Assembly: GCF_001753205.1 (NCBI RefSeq)
Contig: NZ_CP017560.1
Location: 620,001-684,000 of the forward strand
Direction of reading: 5' to 3'
DNA length: 64,000 bases
Source: Sporosarcina ureilytica
GTDB taxonomy: Bacteria; Bacillota; Bacilli; Bacillales_A; Planococcaceae
Shown in pieces: positions 8,879-16,963 of this stretch. The notes under the pieces are model-generated. The model was not told the DNA's origin, searched no databases, and was given only the letters and a program-made list of their open reading frames with translations. Within the stretch, counting starts at the first letter, position 1. Each line of letters opens with the position of its first letter. The position numbers and the translations under genes were made by a program.

Positions 8879-9895
8879 TTAAGGTTCGCCAGTCGATTTT
8901 ACGCCTCTCAACTTATTCAAGAGTCCATTCTGGTAGGCAACTGCTGCAAGGACAATAATAATACCAATGACCTGAATAAAGTTCGGGATCTCACCGAAGA
9001 GAACGACGGAAATGATTGCAACGGTAGAAATCGGACTGAGCAACAAGAGTCCGGCAACAATCGTAGAGTTCAATCGAACGGAACCATACTGAACAAACGT
9101 CCATGCCATAGCTTGTCCCGCTACACCTAAAACAATCATCCAAAACCAGTTCATGCCAGTGATTGGATCACCGAGAGTGGTTTCTGGATTCATTGGAAGC
9201 ACGCCGTTAACCATTACACCGTGGGTCACATCGAAGCCGCGGTGAGATAAAAACAACATGACAAACGCTGGCGCTATTAGTTGAGAAATGCTCGCCAATA
9301 GCATTGGCTGGATAAACTGTCCCTTATTCACCTTAGTCGCTTTACGGCTCGTATAGAGGTAAACTCCGTAGCAGATGCCGGATAAACTACCCTCAAGGGT
9401 CCCAAGAAGGGCAATAGGCATCCCGTGTATGGTGGTTGGTCCTCCTGTTTCGCCACCGCCGCCAATGATGCCACCAGACAAAACGATACCTAGTATCATA
9501 ATTGGCGCAATAATAAAGAAGCTTCTTGGAACTCTTTCCTTGTCGATTAGAAATGCAAGCGCAGGTAAAATAATGATCTGAAGATTTAGCAGGATCGAGG
9601 CAATACCCGAGCCGACGTAGTAGATGGAATAGTTCCAAGCCGTAAAGTCAATTCCGAGAAACAGACCTGCGACAAGGGAAAGAATGACTCCGGTCTTATT
9701 GAGCGGACCGAGTTTCTTTGCCTCCCTAATGGCGAATGGAAGTAGCGCTAGCGCCCCAATCGAACAGCGAAGAATAACAGACGTTGCTGGGTCGAAGTTC
9801 GATTGTTTCACCCAAGGGGCACTAAAGGCGAGAAAAATGATACCAATGATGAGGATCAAGTATGCCTTACCCGTTGACCCACTTTTATTAACCAT
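8879..9895 (-). CDS. EamA/DMT-family permease
   Basis: 338 aa with about ten hydrophobic helices in two repeats, the drug/metabolite transporter (EamA) layout. The first repeat carries FLAFSAPWVKQ and ILRCSIGALALLPFAIREAKK, the second a matching YGSVRLNSTIVAGLLLLSPISTVAI. Substrate unknown. The ATG at 9895 has GGAG 8 nt before it; a GTG at 9904 is possible but too close to the site. No partner gene. Confidence 0.85.
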   Translation of the reverse strand: MVNKSGSTGKAYLILIIGIIFLAFSAPWVKQSNFDPATSVILRCSIGALALLPFAIREAKKLGPLNKTGVILSLVAGLFLGIDFTAWNYSIYYVGSGIASILLNLQIIILPALAFLIDKERVPRSFFIIAPIMILGIVLSGGIIGGGGETGGPTTIHGMPIALLGTLEGSLSGICYGVYLYTSRKATKVNKGQFIQPMLLASISQLIAPAFVMLFLSHRGFDVTHGVMVNGVLPMNPETTLGDPITGMNWFWMIVLGVAGQAMAWTFVQYGSVRLNSTIVAGLLLLSPISTVAIISVVLFGEIPNFIQVIGIIIVLAAVAYQNGLLNKLRGVKSTGEP

Positions 9896-9904
9896 ACATT
9901 TCAC

Positions 9905-10198
9905 TCCAAGTAAAATTGTTTGTAAAGATGAGCTAAATTACTCTCCCTGTCAAGGTAAAATGAAAATCTGACGCAAGCTACCTGACATTCACTGCTTTCC
10001 CTTAAGCATCGTGGCACTCAGTTTGATATGTGTAAATCACTAAAGGTTTATAAACATTTCCTTTCATATACTGTAGCGCAGAAGCCACATACCACGATAA
10101 GTGATTTTTGAGCATAGGATTGGGGGAAAACATGTGGGACTATAATTTATTATTTTTAGTATGATAACATCAGTCTGTTTTATGCTAAAAAAAATAGA
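9905..10198. other. Intergenic region, no gene supported
   Basis: About 290 nt. A TTGATA/TTTATA pair around 10023-10052 could be a promoter, and GGGGGA precedes an ATG at 10131 whose frame stops after ten codons. The stretch ends in the first palindromic repeat copy, so it may be the stub of a gene lost there. No function can be given. Confidence 0.3.
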
Positions 10199-10280
10199 GG
10201 TGCCAGTCACTGAAACATTCACGTTAACTCAAACAAACATGAATATTACAGTATTCATGTTTGTTTGAGTGACTGGCACC
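10199..10280. repeat. Palindromic 80-bp repeat, copy 1
   Basis: Bounded by GGTGCCAGTCAC and its complement GTGACTGGCACC, with an inner CATGTTTGTTTGAGTG block. Five full or nearly full copies and one half copy occur in the window (10199, 24330, 30222 half, 31379, 39206, 41678). All lie between genes or at gene ends. It resembles REP/BIME-type elements; no matching Y1 (RAYT) transposase is in the window. Confidence 0.85.
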
Positions 10281-10289
10281 AAAAAAACA

Positions 10290-10328
10290 CCAAAAAAAAT
10301 CCAGCATCTATTGTTGATGCTGGATTTG
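10290..10328 (-). terminator. Terminator of the mevalonate operon
   Basis: Minus-strand AATCCAGCATC / GATGCTGGATT followed by TTTTTT. The phosphomevalonate kinase stop codon lies in the loop, so the hairpin overlaps the end of the gene. Confidence 0.8.
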
Positions 10329-11462
10329 TAAGTATTGATCTAAAGTTGGTTTGCAATCATATTCAATGAAGGTGACACCCGAATTTGAAATTTCCAAATC
10401 AAGCGGTTCAATCCCTGCGGCCTGCCAAGCCTCGATTAAGTTGTGCTTCTGCTCCGGGTCATTTAAAAAAGCGATGCCACAATCCCCGCCACCTGCTCCG
10501 GACGGTTTTCCGCTCCCGAACTTTTCAGCAATCTGACATAAATTAGTGAGTTCCGCTGTTTCAATTGGCACACCTGCATCCTCACCGAGACGTTTCAGCA
10601 ATAGACGGTTTTCTCTTATAGCTGCTAACACGTCTTGTTGATGATTTGTTTTGATTCCCTGAATGAAACGGGTGACAGCAGCATGGCTTTCCTCTAAAAA
10701 GCGCGCGTACATAAGCGGACTTTCCAGTTGAAAGGCTTGGACTTTATTGACCATTGGCCCGGTTGCGGCTGACTTTTTCGTCCAGCCAACAGACATGGAA
10801 AACGCTTCGGAAGGATTCAGCCGCTCAATCATAAGATCCGGCCAATGCTGCTCGACTAATGTTGCGAATGGCTCGTCATTTTCCAATTTCTCTGTTAACC
10901 AATCGCCATTGAAAGTACAATAGGCGAGGAGTCCGCCATAAACGGCCGCGGCAATATCTGCCCCCGAACCATTTTGTTGTGTTAAGAAATGGGCAATCAC
11001 AGCTAATTTGAAAATCGTATCCTGCGATACATCGTCCTCATCGCTAAGATGGAATTTTATCATTGCGGTCACAACGGCTACAGTAATTGCTGCACTTGAA
11101 CCAAGCCCATATTTTACTCCTGAATTTTTATCATCAAGCTCACTTAAGGTGGTTATCGAGCACTTCTGAATGGGCACATTTTTTTCACGTAGAAAACGAG
11201 TCGCAACAACTAACGCGTTTTGAATGAAGCGAAGTCGAGGATCCTTCGTGCTGAGTAGACATTCAGGTTCATCACCCCATGTAATCTCTTTTAGTCCAAA
11301 CGCTGGTATGGAGAGGGCGTTTTTCGTCCCTTCCTCAATCTTGACAGTCACATAACGGGTAATGGCACCCACAACCGCTAGTTGTCTAGGTTCTAATACT
11401 GCATATTCTCCGGCAATCATCATTTTACCTGGAGCTTTTATCCGGTAACTTGAAACAGTCAT
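10308..11462 (-). CDS. mvaK2: Phosphomevalonate kinase
   Basis: 384-aa GHMP kinase that phosphorylates 5-phosphomevalonate to 5-diphosphomevalonate. The N-terminus SYRIKAPGKMMIAGEYAVLEP is the PMK signature; KYGLGSSAAITVA is the ATP loop and KPSGAGGGDCGIAFL the C-terminal GHMP motif. It is the last gene of the small-membrane-protein, tctA-like, mvaD, mvaK2 operon, 25 nt after mvaD, with AAGGTGG before the ATG. Together with mvaD and mvaK1 it completes the lower mevalonate pathway to isopentenyl diphosphate. Confidence 0.93.
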   Translation of the reverse strand: MTVSSYRIKAPGKMMIAGEYAVLEPRQLAVVGAITRYVTVKIEEGTKNALSIPAFGLKEITWGDEPECLLSTKDPRLRFIQNALVVATRFLREKNVPIQKCSITTLSELDDKNSGVKYGLGSSAAITVAVVTAMIKFHLSDEDDVSQDTIFKLAVIAHFLTQQNGSGADIAAAVYGGLLAYCTFNGDWLTEKLENDEPFATLVEQHWPDLMIERLNPSEAFSMSVGWTKKSAATGPMVNKVQAFQLESPLMYARFLEESHAAVTRFIQGIKTNHQQDVLAAIRENRLLLKRLGEDAGVPIETAELTNLCQIAEKFGSGKPSGAGGGDCGIAFLNDPEQKHNLIEAWQAAGIEPLDLEISNSGVTFIEYDCKPTLDQYLQIQHQQ

Positions 11463-11487
11463 ATCTATCCACCTTTATCTTCAATCG

Positions 11488-12489
11488 TTATTTTGCTAAG
11501 TAGGATACCCCAGGGCCAGGCTGGCAAACATATATTTTTTGAACTTCTTTAAGGGTAAGAAGCGTTTGCTCAACGACTTCTTGATCTTTTTTCTGACATA
11601 AAACAAATACATTTGGTCCTGCATCCATTGTAAAATATGCCGGAATCCCAGAATCCCTCAGTTTTCTTACTTGATTCATGACGGAGATGGTGCCTGCTTC
11701 CCAATACCAATGAGGCGGATTTGCACCCAAGGTAGTCGCATGCATTTTTAGCGCATTGGATTCAGTCACTTGACCAAGCTGTTCAAAGTCCTTATGATGA
11801 AGCGCATCTTTTAATGTCCCAAGATCCTTCTGAGCTTCTTTCACCCAAATCTCATAATAAGGAGATGTGTCAACAGTAAGTTTCATTCCCGCACGGCTTG
11901 AAAGGGACTTTTCCTCGGCAGATAATTGGATGGCAAGAATGCTTAAATCCCAATAGTCTTCGTTTTCAAGTTGTTTGGCGTAACAATCAGAACCATCCTC
12001 TAAATTTCCTTTTGTCCATTCAACAAAACCGCCATAAATAGAACGGCAGGCAGACCCCGATCCAATTCGTGCCACTTGCGTCAGTTTCTTCTGATCGATA
12101 TCTAAACCAATTGCTCGTACAGCAGCGGATGCAAGTGCTGCATATCCAGAAGCCGAGGAAGCAAACCCAGCGGCGGTAGGCACATGGTTAACTGACTGGA
12201 CCATTGCATACCGCTCCACTCCTGCCATTTTTCGTATTTGGTTTAAGTAATTAGAAACCTTAGTCGTTTCGGCTTCATCCGCAATATTGTTGTTAAAGAT
12301 AAAAACATCTTTTTTTAATTTCCCGCAAAACTGTACAGAAGTTTCTGTGTAAAATTTGTCTAGTGTGATCGAAAGACTGGAATTCATCGGTAGAAATAAT
12401 TCTTCATCCCGTTTCCCCCAATATTTAATTAAGGCAATGTTCGCATGCGCCTTAGCAGTCACCTGTTCAAACTTTCTATGTTCAGGCAT
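11488..12489 (-). CDS. mvaD: Diphosphomevalonate decarboxylase
   Basis: 333 aa. ATP-dependent decarboxylation of 5-diphosphomevalonate to isopentenyl diphosphate. Motifs: AHANIALIKYWGKRDEELFLPMNSSLS at the N-terminus, PTAAGFASSASGYAALA (phosphate loop) and IGSGSACRSIYGGFVEW, all diagnostic. The ATG at 12489 is chosen over an in-frame ATG 11 codons upstream because GGAAAG lies 8 nt before it. It lies 19 nt after the permease gene and 25 nt before mvaK2. Confidence 0.95.
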   Translation of the reverse strand: MPEHRKFEQVTAKAHANIALIKYWGKRDEELFLPMNSSLSITLDKFYTETSVQFCGKLKKDVFIFNNNIADEAETTKVSNYLNQIRKMAGVERYAMVQSVNHVPTAAGFASSASGYAALASAAVRAIGLDIDQKKLTQVARIGSGSACRSIYGGFVEWTKGNLEDGSDCYAKQLENEDYWDLSILAIQLSAEEKSLSSRAGMKLTVDTSPYYEIWVKEAQKDLGTLKDALHHKDFEQLGQVTESNALKMHATTLGANPPHWYWEAGTISVMNQVRKLRDSGIPAYFTMDAGPNVFVLCQKKDQEVVEQTLLTLKEVQKIYVCQPGPGVSYLAK

Positions 12490-12508
12490 GTCATCTTTCC
12501 TTTCAAAA

Positions 12509-13867
12509 TTAAAGATTTGCAAGCAGTGAAATAATCCACGGTGCAGAATAAAGTGTCATAAATTGTACCCCGTAATTGACCCCTGTACGATGTAGCGTTC
12601 CCGCAACAAATCCAACAAGAAAGACACCGGCCACATTCATCCAACCGCCATCCATAAAGGCGAGAAGGAGGACTAAGCTAAAGAATAAACCGAGCATCGC
12701 TTCGTGTGGAATCCGTTTAAAAACAAAAATACAAATTTGTCTTGAATATTTGATCGTAAGGAAATAAGTAATGGCTAGGGCAACAATTGCACCAACTAAA
12801 GTAGCCGAAATAAAGTCACCATTTGAAAGAATATGGTGGAGATTATGATCGATGGTGAAAACGGGTGGTGCGTTAAATAAAGGATTTCCAGGGCCCATTG
12901 CTGTCGGAGACAATGGAATGCCAAGCGCAATGAGTGGGATCAATACACCAGAAATATAAGTGGCATTCGCCAATGCATCCATTGAGGCAATGGCAAGAGA
13001 CGCTTTCTTTACCGGATCTTTTATTCTACTCGTAAACACTTCACCGAGAAATGTCGTTAAACCGACAGGGCTTAGAATAAACGCAATGGAGCCAATCGCT
13101 GAGGATAGAGAACTGAATCCAATTTCTTTTTTCGTCAAAATGGTAAATGGATTTGCCTTTATCCCATCTTCCTTCTCCTGTTTAAAATAAATGTCTTTTT
13201 TCCCAAATCGTTCTAATCGATCTCTTTTTTCCTTGTTCAACAATTCAAACAACGTGACAATCACTGGACCAATTGTAATCCCGAGGAAGAAAGAAATAAA
13301 TACATTCGTTCCCGCTGGTACTACGCCAGTATCCCAATAGAGATGGCGCAACCCTTCGATTAAGAGTGCGAAGGGGAGAATCGATACAAGTGCTACCCAG
13401 CGATTTTTACTTATGAGTGCTAGGATAATCGCACCGGCAAAAAACAAAGAGCTCCCGTATTCCTTAATGACATCAGCGAACGGGACGAGTGCATGAGCAA
13501 ATAATAAACTCACAGGCACAGAAACGAGTGTCCCAATGACAGAACCCGAAGCCATTTTTCGAATCGTTACGTCCGTCAGACCATGCTTTTTTAAAATAAG
13601 TGCATGCTCTACTTGCGGGGTCGCCATGACGCCCCCGGGAATTCCAGCTAGAGCGACAGGAATGGAATCTGTCAATTTACTAGAAACGATGGCAGACATA
13701 AAGAAAGTAAGGACAAGGATAGGCTCTAGTCCGGATAATACCAGGACCAATATGACTGGGGCAATGGTTGCCGTCTCATCCGTTCCAGGCGCAACGCCAA
13801 TAATCGTATAAATAATCGCCGCGAGCATTGCGATACCAACCATTTGTAAAAGTAAGGTTACATCCAT
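12509..13867 (-). CDS. TctA-like carboxylate permease
   Basis: 452 aa with about eleven hydrophobic helices. The two half-repeats show the TctA family hallmarks: GVAPGTDETATIAPV, PVALAGIPGGVMATPQVEHAL and ATYISGVLIPLIALGIPLSPTAMGPGNPLF. TctA is the large membrane subunit of tripartite tricarboxylate transporters, which move citrate and other carboxylates. No binding protein (TctC) is nearby. It starts one base after the stop of the small membrane protein gene, behind GGAGGAGG, and is followed by mvaD and mvaK2. The operon suggests a substrate linked to mevalonate; citrate or another carboxylate is the alternative. Confidence 0.85.
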   Translation of the reverse strand: MDVTLLLQMVGIAMLAAIIYTIIGVAPGTDETATIAPVILVLVLSGLEPILVLTFFMSAIVSSKLTDSIPVALAGIPGGVMATPQVEHALILKKHGLTDVTIRKMASGSVIGTLVSVPVSLLFAHALVPFADVIKEYGSSLFFAGAIILALISKNRWVALVSILPFALLIEGLRHLYWDTGVVPAGTNVFISFFLGITIGPVIVTLFELLNKEKRDRLERFGKKDIYFKQEKEDGIKANPFTILTKKEIGFSSLSSAIGSIAFILSPVGLTTFLGEVFTSRIKDPVKKASLAIASMDALANATYISGVLIPLIALGIPLSPTAMGPGNPLFNAPPVFTIDHNLHHILSNGDFISATLVGAIVALAITYFLTIKYSRQICIFVFKRIPHEAMLGLFFSLVLLLAFMDGGWMNVAGVFLVGFVAGTLHRTGVNYGVQFMTLYSAPWIISLLANL

Positions 13868-13868
13868 A

Positions 13869-14135
13869 TTATTCCTCCTCCTTTGTCCCATTAAAAGTTC
13901 GTTTCGGCTTTATAATGATACTTGTAATTAAAAAGCCAATCAATGCTCCGAACAAACCAAAAAATAACGGTTTAGGGGGTTCACTTGGGGCAATAAAATA
14001 ACCGCCGAGTGTCGTGATGGAACAAATAAGTAAGGCTAAAAGTAAATCTTTTATATGAACGAGATCTTCCCAAACCTCAATATTTTCCTTTTGATGCTCT
14101 TGGGTATTTTGATGTCCTTTTTTGTGATGATCCAT
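13869..14135 (-). CDS. Small two-helix membrane protein with His-rich N-terminus
   Basis: 88 aa. The first ~20 residues are rich in His, Lys and Gln (MDHHKKGHQNTQEHQ), followed by two hydrophobic helices (about 33-50 and 56-75). Its place before the TctA-like gene, one base apart, suggests it replaces the TctB small subunit, which normally has about four helices. The His-rich start could bind metal, and the promoter has a Fur-like box. No family is recognised. Confidence 0.75.
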   Translation of the reverse strand: MDHHKKGHQNTQEHQKENIEVWEDLVHIKDLLLALLICSITTLGGYFIAPSEPPKPLFFGLFGALIGFLITSIIIKPKRTFNGTKEEE

Positions 14136-14167
14136 AAAAATGACACTTCCTTTCTATGACTTTTCCT

Positions 14168-14197
14168 ATTATAAATGAAATTGATAATCATTCTCAA
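14168..14197 (-). promoter_or_regulatory. Promoter with Fur-like box
   Basis: Minus-strand promoter TTGAGA (14192-14197), 18-bp spacer, TATAAT (14168-14173). Plus-strand 14182-14196 reads TGATAATCATTCTCA, one mismatch from the Bacillus Fur 7-1-7 site (TGATAAT-N-ATTATCA), inside the spacer where binding would block transcription. It drives the small membrane protein, permease, mvaD and mvaK2 operon. The promoter is well supported; Fur control is inferred. Confidence 0.6.
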
Positions 14198-14237
14198 GGT
14201 AAAAGATAAGTGTAGTTTACATGAAAGACATCAAAAA

Positions 14238-14257
14238 AACTTGATGTAGGTCAAGTT
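14238..14257. promoter_or_regulatory. Shared palindromic operator, site A
   Basis: AACTTGATGTAGGTCAAGTT, a 20-bp near-perfect palindrome with TTGA-N6-TCAA symmetry, ~74 bp upstream of the -10 box of the permease operon. Almost the same sequence occurs upstream of mvaK1 (site B). The half-sites resemble Fnr/Crp-family sites (TTGAT-N4-RTCAA). It also lies just beyond the T-run of the mvaK1 terminator. Confidence 0.7.
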
Positions 14258-14258
14258 T

Positions 14259-14298
14259 GAAAAAAGGACCATCCATTTGTTGGGAAAATGAATGATCC
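14259..14298 (-). terminator. Terminator of mvaK1
   Basis: Minus-strand GGATCATTCATTT pairs with AAATGGATGGTCC (two G-U), followed by TTTTTTC. It makes mvaK1 a separate transcription unit from the permease operon. Confidence 0.7.
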
Positions 14299-14347
14299 AC
14301 TATAAATGTAAAACGTATTGTCCCATCTTTTCCATTGGATCATTTAC

Positions 14348-15298
14348 TTAAGGTTCAATTGTAAAGCACCATGTTTGTTGCGCCCCTGCAGAAGTTAATG
14401 TACTTGAAATTTCTTCCATTTTCTCCTTTGAATCCGTCAAAGCAAGCATACAACCGCCATCACCGCCACCTGTTAATTTGGCTCCAAGTGCTCCCGCTGA
14501 TCTCGCAGTATTGACCAGGTGATTCAGCCCATCCTCACTCACGCCTATTTGAATCAATTCAGAATGATTTTCGTTAAGAAGTTTGCCGAGTTTCTGTATA
14601 TCCCCTTTAGCCATGGCAGATTTAGCGGCAAAAGCAATTACTTTCATTCTTCTCAATGAGTCTGCCTTTAAAACCTCATCATTACTGTATAGCGCTCTTA
14701 CCCGACTCACTGATTTTTGCGTATTCCCAATCCTTCCTGAATCAGCAATTACAAAATGGAGGGGGGAAGTGACTTCTAGACGAACAATGTCTCCGTTTTG
14801 AAACCAAATGGGTGTATCGCTCATCGCGGTAGCCATATCGATACCACTTGGACTCCCGTGGGCATACACCTCAGCAGTATGTACAAAGGCGGACAGCGTC
14901 TTGTCATCTAACTTCGTTTCGAAAAAGGAAAATAATCCTCTGACAATGGCGACAGCAATCGCCGCACTAGATCCAAGCCCTTTCCCAATTGGAATTTGGG
15001 AGTGAATCGTAATCTTTAATTTGTCACAAGGGCGTTTTAAAGCGATTAAAACTTGTTGGATACAGGCGCGGATTCCTTCTAATTTTGTAGGAATCTGTTC
15101 CAACGGTCCGGTATAAAACGTAGATTCTACGATGATGCCACTTGTGACCTCTTCAATGACCGCCTCCACTTTGAGTGGAAATGGCAACGCAATGGCGGGA
15201 TTCCCATAAACAACTGCATGTTCTCCCGTCAAAATGATTTTACTATGTGAGAAACCACTAGTATTTCTTTTTGATGCTAAAAAATCTTCCAACCACAA
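14348..15298 (-). CDS. mvaK1: Mevalonate kinase
   Basis: 316-aa GHMP kinase that phosphorylates mevalonate to 5-phosphomevalonate. Motifs: SHSKIILTGEHAVVYGNPAIALP (17-39), PIGKGLGSSAAIAVA (103-117) and the C-terminal KLTGGGDGGCM. The start is TTG with AAGGAG about 9 nt upstream; no ATG alternative exists near it. It has its own promoter (TATAAT at 15329-15334 on the minus strand) and terminator, yet shares a palindromic operator with the adjacent permease-mvaD-mvaK2 operon. Confidence 0.92.
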   Translation of the reverse strand: MWLEDFLASKRNTSGFSHSKIILTGEHAVVYGNPAIALPFPLKVEAVIEEVTSGIIVESTFYTGPLEQIPTKLEGIRACIQQVLIALKRPCDKLKITIHSQIPIGKGLGSSAAIAVAIVRGLFSFFETKLDDKTLSAFVHTAEVYAHGSPSGIDMATAMSDTPIWFQNGDIVRLEVTSPLHFVIADSGRIGNTQKSVSRVRALYSNDEVLKADSLRRMKVIAFAAKSAMAKGDIQKLGKLLNENHSELIQIGVSEDGLNHLVNTARSAGALGAKLTGGGDGGCMLALTDSKEKMEEISSTLTSAGAQQTWCFTIEP

Positions 15299-15377
15299 TC
15301 ACCTTCTCCTTGCTTCAGACATCTGCCTATTATATCAATTAATTTTAACTAAAGTAGTCTATATAGATTACCCAAAT

Positions 15378-15635
15378 TTAGACTTGATGTACGTCAAGTT
15401 TGTCCAAATCCCGAATTGTTTCAGGTATATCGTGTAAATAATACTGATAGAAAGAGTAGATAATCAAGCGAATTGTGGTAGTTGCTGGAATAAATTCATC
15501 TCCCTTTCGAATTAATACTCCATGGTATCCGTTATCGTTTTTGCGAAGGTATTTATCCATCCTGCCAATGATGTAATCCTTCAGCTTATTGGTTTCCGGT
15601 GATGAATAGATTGCTGCTAACTTGCAAATATACAA
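15378..15635 (-). CDS. Doubtful 85-aa hypothetical protein
   Basis: An open frame with a protein-like composition (YLRKNDNGYHGVLIRKGDEF, then IRLIIYSFYQYYL) but no recognised family. Its TTG start falls in the T-run of the preceding terminator and has no ribosome site; a later ATG at residue 26 has only a weak one. Its last codons run through operator site B. It may be the 3' remnant of a lost gene rather than a working one. Confidence 0.3.
   Translation of the reverse strand: MYICKLAAIYSSPETNKLKDYIIGRMDKYLRKNDNGYHGVLIRKGDEFIPATTTIRLIIYSFYQYYLHDIPETIRDLDKLDVHQV
15382..15399. promoter_or_regulatory. Shared palindromic operator, site B
   Basis: ACTTGATGTACGTCAAGT, identical to site A at 17 of 18 positions. 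It is centred about 68 bp upstream of the start site predicted from the minus-strand TATAAT at 15329-15334, which lacks a good -35. That geometry would suit an activator upstream of mvaK1. Confidence 0.7.
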
Positions 15636-15684
15636 AAAGACTGCTTGATAAGTTGATGTTTCATCAACTTATCGAGCAGTCTTA
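15634..15684 (-). terminator. Terminator of the alpha/beta hydrolase gene
   Basis: Very strong minus-strand hairpin, AAGACTGCTCGATAAGTTGATG against its complement with a 4-nt loop and one mismatch, followed by TTTTTG. Confidence 0.85.
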
Positions 15685-15697
15685 ATGATATAGCGGC

Positions 15698-16555
15698 CTA
15701 AGTAGTCATCACATATTCCCTTGCCGTTTTGGGAAGTGATACTTCTTTCGGGTTTAATTTGATTCGGTCACTAAAAAAGTTAATGGCCACCTCATTGAAC
15801 TCTTTATCCTTTTCGATATTACACACATGTCCACAATTATTAATTACATGTACAGTCGCATCTTTGTCCTTCGCTGTGTCTTCGAGAACAGGCCCAATAA
15901 ACATATAATCTTGATTGCCCATAATATATAGCTTCGGGATGGAATGCTTTTCGGGGTCCATTTTCGGGTAAATCGCAGGCACTTTAAAGGCAAATTGATA
16001 CCAACGAATAAACTCTTTTTGACAAAGTTTTTTCGCTTCCCGGATGAACAGATTTCTAGAATGTTCATGATGCTTCTTTGGCATAAGAATCCGAGCGAAC
16101 AGTTTATATAACCACATATATGGAACAAAGTTTTTAACGAGATCCCCTATTTTTAAGAGTACGCGGGCAGCCTTTGTAAATCGAATAATTGCGCCGCCTA
16201 AAACCATGCTTTTAATGCGATGCGGGGCGTGGATGTGTAGGCTATGCAAAACAACGGTGCCCAAACTAATCCCAGCAAAATGGGCTTTTTTAATTGATAG
16301 AAAATCTAGTACGTTGACGACATCTTCCGCCAATCCCTCTGATGTGTACTGAAGTAACTCAGGTTTATAATCAACAGAACCGCCATGACCTTTTAAATCG
16401 ATGAATAATAAATTAAAATGCTTTCTAAAATCTTTTATTTGTTTGTACCAAATGCTTGAATTTCCGCCGAGACCGTGAAGAAAGACAACCCAATCATGAG
16501 ATGGGCTTAACACATGCGTTTTATAATGTAGCAAATTAAACCTTCTCCATTCCAT
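15698..16555 (-). CDS. Alpha/beta hydrolase
   Basis: 285 aa. Oxyanion motif HGLGG (27-31), nucleophile elbow GISLG with Ser97, acid in GNQD (Asp216) and catalytic His in CGHVCN (His243) give a complete triad. Substrate unknown. No signal peptide, so cytoplasmic. It is a single-gene unit with a strong terminator. The start ATG lies near an AGAAGG stretch. Confidence 0.85.
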   Translation of the reverse strand: MEWRRFNLLHYKTHVLSPSHDWVVFLHGLGGNSSIWYKQIKDFRKHFNLLFIDLKGHGGSVDYKPELLQYTSEGLAEDVVNVLDFLSIKKAHFAGISLGTVVLHSLHIHAPHRIKSMVLGGAIIRFTKAARVLLKIGDLVKNFVPYMWLYKLFARILMPKKHHEHSRNLFIREAKKLCQKEFIRWYQFAFKVPAIYPKMDPEKHSIPKLYIMGNQDYMFIGPVLEDTAKDKDATVHVINNCGHVCNIEKDKEFNEVAINFFSDRIKLNPKEVSLPKTAREYVMTT

Positions 16556-16820
16556 ACGTTTGCAGCTATCTACTTAGTCGATTTCGATGAGAAAAAACCT
16601 TTCCAGCAGTCTATCGTTTATTTCACAAACATATAAATTGTTATTTATTTAATAGTATTATACCACAAGCTATATCCACTGATTTATTATAATTGTGTCA
16701 ATTTAGACACTTGAATCAATAGCATTCCTTTTAAATGGCTTGATTACAATTTGCACATTTACCACTCGCTAACCGATTTTTCGAGTTTTTTCGGAACCTA
16801 ATTCCTTTCAGTTTTTTCAT
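16556..16820. other. Intergenic region, no gene seen
   Basis: About 265 nt of AT-rich sequence between divergent genes (hydrolase on minus, rhodanese on plus). I see no open frame with a ribosome site and no clear hairpin. The hydrolase promoter must lie here but was not resolved. Confidence 0.4.
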
Positions 16821-16849
16821 TTGACGACATACCACCCAGGGTATATACT
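16821..16849 (+). promoter_or_regulatory. Rhodanese promoter with CstR/CsoR-like operator
   Basis: TTGACG (16821-16826), 17-bp spacer, TATACT (16844-16849). The spacer and the edge of the -10 hold ATACC-ACCCAG-GGTAT (16829-16844), matching the ATACC...GGTAT sites bound by CsoR-family repressors; CstR is the persulfide sensor. The same operator in the same position precedes the CstB-like gene at 39 kb. Confidence 0.65.
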
Positions 16850-16901
16850 TTAGGTAGAGTGAAAGTGACGGTTATGTGCCGGCCTTTTTTCACATGCAAA
16901 C

Positions 16902-16917
16902 ATACCTATTGAGGTAG
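16902..16917 (+). promoter_or_regulatory. Second CstR/CsoR-like site
   Basis: ATACC-TATTGA-GGTAG, one mismatch from the ATACC-N6-GGTAT pattern, in the leader of the rhodanese gene. Confidence 0.4.
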
Positions 16918-16963
16918 TGGGTTGTCGCAAAGAAATATAAATAATTCATTTGGAGGGATCATT

